This document shows, piece by piece, positions 7,323 through 14,404 of a stretch of 19,344 nt of DNA. Both the position numbers and the translations under genes were made by a program. The DNA is taken from the NCBI GenBank assembly GCA_964406935.1, contig CAYOTM010000016.1:1-19344 (forward strand). The letters run 5' to 3'. How positions within the stretch are numbered: the first letter of the stretch is position 1; each line of letters begins with the position of its first letter. The DNA is from PWHG01 sp964406935 (GTDB lineage: Bacteria > Patescibacteriota > Patescibacteriia > Patescibacteriales > UBA12465). Below the pieces are notes generated by a model that worked only from the letters and a program-made list of their open reading frames with translations, searched no databases and was not told the DNA's origin.

Positions 7323-8483
7323 ATGAAATGGATTAATTTTCTTCATCTTTATCAACCAGCTAATATTGAATCAATTTTTATTAAAGAGGCAGTTAACAAA
7401 AGCTATCGTCGTTTAGTGCAATTATTAGAAAAAAAAACCAATTTAAAAATGACCATGAATATTGCTGCTTGCTTAATTGATCGCCTGGAAGAAGAAGGTT
7501 ATCAAGATTTAATTAATCGTTTTAAAAAATTAGTAGCGGCTGGTCGCCTGGAACTTGTTGGCTCGGCGGCCTTTCATGGTTTTTTGCCCCGGTTACCGCT
7601 GGCTGAAGTGGAGGAGCAAATTATTTATCAAGAAAAAACTTTAAATAGAGTTTTTCATATTGATCGACCCAGGGGATTTTTTATTCCAGAAATGGCTTAT
7701 CATCCTCAAGTGGCTAAGTTAGTGGCTAGTCGAGGGTATCAGTGGTTAATCCTTGATGAAATTACTTGGGCTGGGCCAGGGAAACTCGATCAACAAAAAG
7801 TTTATCAAGATGAAAATAGCGGTTTAAAAATTATTTTTCGTCACCGCCAACTATCAGCTTCCTATCCACCAGATGAAATGAAACGTTTACGGCGCCAAAA
7901 AGATTTACCACCAGCAATTATCACTGCCGCTGATGGTGAGCTTTATGGTTTGCGTCATAATGATCCAGGAGCCGAATTAGAACGGATTGTTTTTTGGTCA
8001 ATTTTGGAAACTAGCACTATTTCCGAATTTATTTCTAGTCAAAAAATAATTACCGATTGTCAGTTGAGAGCTTCATCTTGGGAATCAACTGAAAGTGAGT
8101 TAGCTGCTAGCCAACCTTATTTACTGTGGGATAATCCGGATAATAAAATTCAAAAATTATTATGGGAGTTGGCCGATCTTGTTTTATCTTTAAAACAAGA
8201 ATCCCTTAAAGACAATGGTTATCAGTGGTATCGTTGGCATTTAAATCGGGGGCTGGCTAGTTGTTGGTGGTGGTGGGCGAGCGCTTATGATCTTACTCGA
8301 AATTTCGGTCCCTTGGCCTGGAACCCTGATTTAGTAGAAAAAGGAGTTAATGATTTAGTGCGAGCAGTTCGTTCTCTGACTAATTCTAGTAGTGTGGCTG
8401 TTAAAATAAAAACCGAAGAATTAGCTTGTAAAATTAGACAAGTTTTGTGGGCAGAGCATTGGCAAAAACACTGGACACCTTAA
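7323..8483 (+). CDS. GH57-family glycoside hydrolase / glucanotransferase-like protein
   Basis: The 386-residue protein has the order of GH57 motifs: FLHLYQP at 6-12, ELVGSAAFHGFLPRLP at 77-92, GFFIPEMAY at 118-126 with E123 in the nucleophile position, and TAADGELYG at 201-209 with D204 in the acid/base position. GH57 enzymes include alpha-amylases, 4-alpha-glucanotransferases and branching enzymes, all retaining and acting on alpha-glucans. It is shorter than most GH57 enzymes (over 500 residues) and consists of little beyond the catalytic barrel and a helical tail, which is rich in Trp (CWWWWAS at about 315-321). No signal peptide is seen, so it should be cytoplasmic. Lying 8 bases after glgA, it probably trims, branches or remodels the glucan that GlgA makes. 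The exact reaction is unknown. Confidence 0.82.
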   Translation: MKWINFLHLYQPANIESIFIKEAVNKSYRRLVQLLEKKTNLKMTMNIAACLIDRLEEEGYQDLINRFKKLVAAGRLELVGSAAFHGFLPRLPLAEVEEQIIYQEKTLNRVFHIDRPRGFFIPEMAYHPQVAKLVASRGYQWLILDEITWAGPGKLDQQKVYQDENSGLKIIFRHRQLSASYPPDEMKRLRRQKDLPPAIITAADGELYGLRHNDPGAELERIVFWSILETSTISEFISSQKIITDCQLRASSWESTESELAASQPYLLWDNPDNKIQKLLWELADLVLSLKQESLKDNGYQWYRWHLNRGLASCWWWWASAYDLTRNFGPLAWNPDLVEKGVNDLVRAVRSLTNSSSVAVKIKTEELACKIRQVLWAEHWQKHWTP

Positions 8484-8511
8484 TATAAAATTAAAGAGGC
8501 TTGATTTATTT

Positions 8512-8517
8512 GGAGGA
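8512..8517 (+). promoter_or_regulatory. Shine-Dalgarno GGAGGA before the APH-like gene
   Basis: GGAGG ends 9 bases before the TTG at 8526 but 24 bases before the first in-frame ATG at 8541. It is the only strong Shine-Dalgarno motif seen at any start in this window, and it favours the TTG start. Confidence 0.55.
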
Positions 8518-8525
8518 CAGTAAAT

Positions 8526-9581
8526 TTGGCGCTACTTTTTATGAATAAGATTAATAAATTATTTGAGGAAGATTTTGTTCGTGATTTATTTCGTCAAGAA
8601 GTGTTGCCACTTTACCCAGAGGTGGCCGATATTGGACGAATTAAAATTAAACCCTATAAAAAATTAATTTGGGAAACCACTTACCATGTAGTTTTAGATT
8701 TTTTAGTAGAGTTTAAATTAAAGTCAGGTAGTTGTCGAAAAACTCACATTGTCTGCTCGGCTCATAGCAGTGAACCACGAGATCTAGCCTTTGAAGTCTT
8801 GCAACATTTATGGAAGCGTCGTTTAGGGAAAAGCGTTGTTTTTCCTCGCCCCTTATTTTATTCAGCTGATTTTCGAGGGTCTTTTTACCGGGCTCTGGGG
8901 GGTAAAAATTTATTACACTTTATTCTTTTAAAGGACAAAAAAACAATTGAAGATTTAGTAATCAGGACCGCCATTATGTTTGCTCGGCTTCACTCCTTAG
9001 CGATTAAAGAGGCTGACTTAAAATTTAATCCCGCTAATCATCAAATTGCTACGGTGATTCCCGGGATTGAAAATATCGCTCAAGAAATTACCGATCGTTA
9101 TGGCAAACAATGGCAAGCCAGTATTATTGATCCATATCGACAGTGCATTGCTGAGGAAAAAAAGTGGTTAGCTAGTCATCAGGAACGCTATTTAATTCAT
9201 GGTGATGCTCATACGGAAAATATTTTGCGAGTAAGTAAACATAAAGTTGGTTTAATTGATTTTACTGACTTTGCTTTAAGCGATTTTGCTCGGGATGTTG
9301 GTACTTTCCTGCAACAATTAAATTATAAATTAGAGACCAAGTTTTTTGATAACGGCTTTATCCCTCAAGCTAAAAAATTATTTTTAAAGCATTATTTACA
9401 GGAAAGCAAACAAAAGTTAACGGCTGACTTGCAATCTCGAATTAATAATTATTATCGCTGGACCGCTCTGCGAACGGCGGCTTACTGGCTGTTAAAAGAT
9501 AAAAGTGAGCCAGCTCGAGCAGTCAGTATTATTACTGATTTAGAAAAAATTAAAAATGAAAACTTACAGGCTCAAAATTAA
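8526..9581 (+). CDS. APH / choline kinase-fold phosphotransferase-like protein
   Basis: The 351-residue product carries the C-terminal signature of aminoglycoside-phosphotransferase-type small-molecule kinases: HGDAHTEN (H225, D227, N232; catalytic loop), GLIDFTDF with the metal-binding D245, and SDFARDVGTF. A MFARLHSL helix lies at 151-158. The N-lobe is divergent: where family members usually show a lysine strand contacting ATP (VLKV-type) I read KTHIVCSAHSSEP, with no obvious equivalent lysine. ATP use is therefore likely but not certain. It follows glgA and the GH57-like gene, so a sugar kinase role (as maltokinase, which shares this fold) is one idea; there is no direct evidence, and antibiotic resistance should not be assumed. 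The start is TTG 8526 on the strength of GGAGGA; ATG 8541 (346 residues) is the alternative. Confidence 0.78.
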   Translation: MALLFMNKINKLFEEDFVRDLFRQEVLPLYPEVADIGRIKIKPYKKLIWETTYHVVLDFLVEFKLKSGSCRKTHIVCSAHSSEPRDLAFEVLQHLWKRRLGKSVVFPRPLFYSADFRGSFYRALGGKNLLHFILLKDKKTIEDLVIRTAIMFARLHSLAIKEADLKFNPANHQIATVIPGIENIAQEITDRYGKQWQASIIDPYRQCIAEEKKWLASHQERYLIHGDAHTENILRVSKHKVGLIDFTDFALSDFARDVGTFLQQLNYKLETKFFDNGFIPQAKKLFLKHYLQESKQKLTADLQSRINNYYRWTALRTAAYWLLKDKSEPARAVSIITDLEKIKNENLQAQN

Positions 9582-9616
9582 ATAATGATTATTAACTAAA
9601 AATCCTTAACCACTTG

Positions 9617-9625
9617 TGTTATAAT
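9617..9625 (+). promoter_or_regulatory. Extended -10 promoter of ftsK (TGTTATAAT)
   Basis: TG-T-TATAAT is a perfect extended -10. No good -35 lies 17 bases upstream. Initiation near 9632 gives a leader of about 30 bases before ATG 9662 and shows that a start further upstream would be cut off the transcript. Confidence 0.6.
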
Positions 9626-9661
9626 AGATATAAAGATAGAGTCAATTTAGTTTGGTTATTT

Positions 9662-12589
9662 ATGAGAAAACGAAAAAATAAAAAATCTGAAGATTATTTA
9701 AATTTACCTCGATTAGAAATTAATCATCAGGCCCAAAAAAGTATTTTGGTGGTTTTGGTTTTTGTTTTTAGTTTACTTGCTTTTTTAAGTCTTTTTAATT
9801 TATCGGGCCAATTTGGTCAGTTTTTAGATAGGTGGTTAAGCTTGATTTTTGGTTTTGGCAAGTGGCTCGTTCCTTTGATTTTCTTTTTTTGGGGAGTGTT
9901 GTTAGCTAGTAATAAAATTATTTCTTTAAAAATTAGTGATTATTTAGGTTTATTTTTCTTATTTATTTCTTATCAAACTTTATTTCATTTTTTTCTGCCA
10001 ACGGTCGACAAGTTATCATTAATTGAAGAGGGGGTCGGTGGCGGCTATATCGGTTACTATTTAGACCAGGCTTTTCTTTACGTGCTTGGTTTTTGGGGAG
10101 GCCTGATTGTTTTAATTGGCTTATCTCTGATTTCTTTAGTGTTAGTTTTTGATACTTCTTTAACCGCTTTAATTGGTAAAGAAAGTTTTCTCGGGCGCTT
10201 TTTTAAATGGTTTATTAAAACTTGGTCACAATTATTTACTTTTAAAAACAAAGGAAATAAAGAATTAGAAAATGATGCTCTGCGAACGGCGGCTGAGGAC
10301 CAGTTATCTCAGGAGGAAGATATTTTAAATACTTGGCAGCAACGTAATTTAATTGATCCCAATAGTGAAGACGATGAGTCCTTGAGAGGTGCCGACGAAA
10401 CCGAGTTTAGAGAAGAAGTTGTTAAAACGCCAGTCGCTAAAGTTCAAGAAAAAATTGCTTGGCCTAAGAGAAAGATTAAAATTGATTTACCAATTGAACT
10501 TTTAAATAATAAATTTAGTAAAGCAATCGGCGGCAATACTGAGAATAATGCTGCTAAAATTAAACATACTTTAGAAAATTTTGGTATTAATGTTGAAATG
10601 GGAGAAACAAAAGTTGGTCCGACGGTTACTCAATATACTTTTAAGCCGGCCGAAGGGGTTAAATTGTCACGGATTACTACTTTAAATAATGATTTGTCGC
10701 TCGCTTTAGCGGCTCATCCAATCAGAATTGAGGCGCCAATTCCGGGTAAATCATTGGTTGGGGTAGAGGTTCCCAATGCAGCTAAAGCAATTGTTGGTTT
10801 ACGAGAGATTTTAGAAGATGATGTCTTTAAAAAGCGTAAACATAACATGATGATTGCTGTTGGTAAAGACGTGGCGGGCACTTCTTGGATTTATGATTTG
10901 ACCCGGATGCCTCATTTATTAGTAGCCGGGGCGACTAATTCTGGTAAATCAGTCTGTTTAAACACAATTATTATTAGCTTGCTTTATCAAAACAGTCCGG
11001 ACACCCTACGCTTTATTATGGTTGATCCCAAGAGAGTCGAGTTGCCAGCCTATAATGGTATTCCTCATTTATTAACTCCCGTGGTAACTGAAGTATCTAA
11101 AACAATTAATGCTCTTAAGTGGTGTTTAAATGAAATGGATCATCGTTATGACTTATTAAATAGATCGAGTTGTAAAAATATTCAAAGTTATAATCAAAAA
11201 GCCAAAGAGAATTTACCCTACATTGTTTTTATTATTGATGAATTGGCTGATTTTATGATGACTGCTGGCAAGGAAATGGAGGCAGCCGTTATTAGATTAG
11301 CCCAAATGTCTCGGGCGGTAGGGATTCATTTAATTTTAGCCACGCAACGCCCTAGCGTTGATGTTATTACTGGTTTAATTAAAGCCAACATTCCGGCGAG
11401 AATTGCTTTTTCGGTAACTTCTTTAGTTGATTCAAAAACAATTTTAGACATGTCCGGGGCAGAAAAATTATTAGGTCAAGGAGATATGTTGCTAACCACC
11501 GCTGAACTATCTAAACCAAAAAGAATTCAAGGAGCCTTTGTTAGTGATGATGAAATTAATGACATTATTAACTATATTAAAGAAAAAGGTGGTGAGGCAG
11601 AATATTTAGAAGGAGTAACTGATCGCCAAAAAGTGAGTGGCGTTGCCGGGGTTGGTTTAGATGGTACTCATGGCGATGAAGATGAGTTATTAGTCGAAGC
11701 TCGCGATATTATTTTAAAAGCCAATAAAGCATCCACTTCACTTTTACAAAGACGCCTCTCGATTGGCTATGGTCGAGCGGCTAAAATTTTAGACATGTTA
11801 GAACAGGCGGGAATTATTGGACCAGCTAATGGTTCACGTCCGCGAGAAATTTTAATTAGCAGTGAAGAGCAAGCCTCTTTAATCGGTCAGTCAATTAGTG
11901 GTTTATCTTTACATAATCGTCAAGAATTTTCTGCTCCTCAAAATTATTTAAGTGGTAAAGACGAAGATTCAGTTAGCGATGAAGATGATGTTTTAGTATT
12001 TGAAGATAATCAAATAGTTGAAGCAGAAGATGATAAGCCGACTGCTGATGATTTTGATCCTGAAGAATTAGCCGACTTTGAAGAACTAGATGACGGAAAG
12101 TTAAACAGCGAAGACGACAACTTTACTTTAAAAGAAAAAAATTCTATGATGGTCGATGATCAATCAGAAACTGACAAATTGGTAACTAAAAATAATCAAC
12201 CGTTAACTAATGCAAACTCATCCGCTAATCAAAAAGATGCTATGAATCAAGACACCGATCAAAATATTCCGGATTTTTTTCTGGATGATGATGGCCCTGA
12301 AGACGAAGTGAAAACTGGCGGTCAAATTGTTTCTGAAATTCGTCCTTCAGAAATATCCGCCGAGCCCTCGGTTACTAATGAGGGGGCATCTAAAGTTAAG
12401 GATAATACAGAAGATGATATAGAAGATGATACAAAAGTTGATCCAGAAGATGATATAGAAGATGATAACGACGATCAGAAAATAAAAACTGATTCTCGTT
12501 CTACCTCAAAAACTGATAATCAAGTTAGCGGCACCCCCAAGCCTCGGGTGTTTAGTGATGATGAGGATGGGATGTTTTTCTCCCGTTAA
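9662..12589 (+). CDS. ftsK: DNA translocase FtsK with C-terminal acidic extension
   Basis: FtsK is the membrane-anchored hexameric motor that pumps chromosome ends through the closing septum. The 975-residue protein has a basic N-terminus, four predicted membrane helices (about 25-47, 59-82, 94-113, 138-163), a charged linker (about 195-265), the alpha domain, and the RecA-like beta domain with Walker A GATNSGKS (423-430), Walker B VFIIDEL (522-528) and LATQRPSVDVITG. The winged-helix gamma domain (about 672-732, with STSLLQRRLSIGYGRAAKI) follows. Family members normally end there; this one adds about 240 residues dominated by Asp, Glu, Ser and Asn, with a 12-residue repeat. The ATG at 9662 is preferred over an upstream TTG because the promoter overlaps the TTG. 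It ends at its own terminator (12611-12640). Confidence 0.96.
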   Translation: MRKRKNKKSEDYLNLPRLEINHQAQKSILVVLVFVFSLLAFLSLFNLSGQFGQFLDRWLSLIFGFGKWLVPLIFFFWGVLLASNKIISLKISDYLGLFFLFISYQTLFHFFLPTVDKLSLIEEGVGGGYIGYYLDQAFLYVLGFWGGLIVLIGLSLISLVLVFDTSLTALIGKESFLGRFFKWFIKTWSQLFTFKNKGNKELENDALRTAAEDQLSQEEDILNTWQQRNLIDPNSEDDESLRGADETEFREEVVKTPVAKVQEKIAWPKRKIKIDLPIELLNNKFSKAIGGNTENNAAKIKHTLENFGINVEMGETKVGPTVTQYTFKPAEGVKLSRITTLNNDLSLALAAHPIRIEAPIPGKSLVGVEVPNAAKAIVGLREILEDDVFKKRKHNMMIAVGKDVAGTSWIYDLTRMPHLLVAGATNSGKSVCLNTIIISLLYQNSPDTLRFIMVDPKRVELPAYNGIPHLLTPVVTEVSKTINALKWCLNEMDHRYDLLNRSSCKNIQSYNQKAKENLPYIVFIIDELADFMMTAGKEMEAAVIRLAQMSRAVGIHLILATQRPSVDVITGLIKANIPARIAFSVTSLVDSKTILDMSGAEKLLGQGDMLLTTAELSKPKRIQGAFVSDDEINDIINYIKEKGGEAEYLEGVTDRQKVSGVAGVGLDGTHGDEDELLVEARDIILKANKASTSLLQRRLSIGYGRAAKILDMLEQAGIIGPANGSRPREILISSEEQASLIGQSISGLSLHNRQEFSAPQNYLSGKDEDSVSDEDDVLVFEDNQIVEAEDDKPTADDFDPEELADFEELDDGKLNSEDDNFTLKEKNSMMVDDQSETDKLVTKNNQPLTNANSSANQKDAMNQDTDQNIPDFFLDDDGPEDEVKTGGQIVSEIRPSEISAEPSVTNEGASKVKDNTEDDIEDDTKVDPEDDIEDDNDDQKIKTDSRSTSKTDNQVSGTPKPRVFSDDEDGMFFSR
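12408..12467 (+). repeat. Direct repeat inside the ftsK acidic tail
   Basis: The same 24 bases occur at 12408-12431 and 12444-12467, a period of 36 bases. The repeat encodes two 12-residue units of the form (T/P)EDDIEDD followed by four variable residues. Recent slippage or duplication in a low-complexity coding region is the simple explanation. Confidence 0.85.
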
Positions 12590-12610
12590 TTATTTATTGT
12601 TTAATAATTA

Positions 12611-12640
12611 AAAATTAGGCAATTGCCTGATTTTTTGTTT
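12611..12640 (+). terminator. Intrinsic terminator after ftsK
   Basis: AAAATTAGGC (12611-12620) pairs with GCCTGATTTT (12625-12634) around an AATT loop, 10 bp with one G-T pair, and the 3' side runs into TTTTTTGTTT. It lies 22 bases after the ftsK stop and directly before the Mur-ligase promoter. Confidence 0.85.
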
Positions 12641-12651
12641 CATTACTTATT

Positions 12652-12660
12652 TGTTATAAT
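12652..12660 (+). promoter_or_regulatory. Extended -10 promoter of the Mur ligase gene (TGTTATAAT)
   Basis: TG-T-TATAAT ends only 6 bases before ATG 12667. With the usual 6-8 bases from the -10 to the first transcribed base, transcription would begin at or next to the A of the ATG, which predicts a leaderless mRNA. The preceding terminator separates this gene from ftsK. Confidence 0.6.
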
Positions 12661-12666
12661 AAGAAT

Positions 12667-14085
<1,419 letters not shown>

Positions 14086-14092
14086 TTATTAT

Positions 14093-14101
14093 TGTGGATA
14101 A
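14093..14101 (-). promoter_or_regulatory. DnaA-box-like 9-mer TTATCCACA
   Basis: The minus strand reads TTATCCACA, identical to the strongest E. coli DnaA boxes. It lies 8 bases upstream of the rpoB -35 box. It is a single site; no cluster, so no origin is implied. Chance occurrence cannot be excluded. Confidence 0.4.
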
Positions 14102-14109
14102 CTTGTGTA

Positions 14110-14138
14110 TTGACAAAACATAAATAAAGTAATATTAT
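14110..14138 (+). promoter_or_regulatory. Main promoter of rpoB-rpoC
   Basis: TTGACA (14110-14115) is a perfect -35, and TATTAT (14133-14138), five of six consensus bases, follows after exactly 17 bases. It is the best complete promoter in the window, as expected for RNA polymerase genes. Initiation near 14145 is predicted. Confidence 0.8.
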
Positions 14139-14186
14139 AGATATTACTACAGAGTATTCTCTATATAAATTTAAAAAACGGCAGTC

Positions 14187-14225
14187 AAGGCGTGATTTTT
14201 GGGCACGAATCAAGACCTTTTTTTT
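14187..14225 (+). terminator. Terminator-like hairpin 1 in the rpoB leader
   Basis: AAGG (14187-14190) pairs with CCTT (14216-14219) outside, TGATT (14193-14197) with AATCA (14208-14212) inside, and the 3' side continues in an unbroken run of T (14218-14225). An alternative pairing, CGTG (14191-14194) with CACG (14204-14207), is mutually exclusive with the inner stem. It may end the Mur-ligase transcript, attenuate rpoBC, or end a short RNA of about 80 bases begun at the rpoB promoter. Confidence 0.5.
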
Positions 14226-14243
14226 GTTATTTTTATAAAAAAT

Positions 14244-14266
14244 TCACTTTATTTTTAAAAAAGTGA
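14244..14266 (+). promoter_or_regulatory. Hairpin 2 in the rpoB leader
   Basis: TCACTTT (14244-14250) pairs with AAAGTGA (14260-14266) around a 9-base AT loop. No T tract follows directly, so it is not a terminator by itself. It may form part of the leader fold. Confidence 0.4.
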
Positions 14267-14302
14267 TCTTTACTCCTTAATAAAATTTTATTTTTTTTAC
14301 AA

Positions 14303-14330
14303 CTCAATCCAGTCGGCTTGAGATTTTTTT
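14303..14330 (+). terminator. Terminator-like hairpin 3 in the rpoB leader
   Basis: CTCAA (14303-14307) pairs with TTGAG (14318-14322), with CC (14309-14310) and GG (14315-14316) pairing inside around an AGTC loop. A T7 run follows at 14324-14330. It lies 74 bases upstream of the rpoB ATG and downstream of the only strong promoter, so transcripts must pass it. Confidence 0.5.
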
Positions 14331-14377
14331 GTTGATATGGTTTAGGTTAATTTTTTTCTTTGCTTAAAAAAAACTAG

Positions 14378-14403
14378 GTTATTAAATTCTTAGTTATTAA
14401 ATT
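14378..14403 (+). repeat. Direct repeat GTTATTAAATT just before rpoB
   Basis: The 11-mer occurs at 14378-14388 and 14393-14403, 15 bases apart, the second copy ending one base before the ATG at 14405. It could be an operator, a translation-enhancing AT element or simple AT-rich slippage. Confidence 0.5.
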
Positions 14404-14404
14404 T

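Larger units (their letters stand above)
14086..14404 (+). other. rpoB upstream region with promoter and structured leader
   Basis: This 319-base spacer holds no credible gene. In order it carries a DnaA-box-like 9-mer (14093-14101), a near-consensus promoter (14110-14138), a GC-richer hairpin with an 8-T run (14187-14225), a second AT-rich hairpin TCACTTT/AAAGTGA (14244-14266), a third hairpin with a 7-T run (14303-14330) and a direct repeat touching the ATG (14378-14403). The predicted rpoBC mRNA leader is about 260 bases, far longer than any other in the window, and lacks a Shine-Dalgarno motif. Confidence 0.7.

Noticed and set aside
9614..9661. TTG start adding 16 residues to FtsK
   Set aside because: The extended -10 promoter overlaps this stretch, so it would not be transcribed; ATG 9662 gives a normal basic N-terminus.
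14093..14101. Replication origin at the DnaA-box-like site
   Set aside because: Only one box is seen, with no cluster, no dnaA or dnaN nearby.
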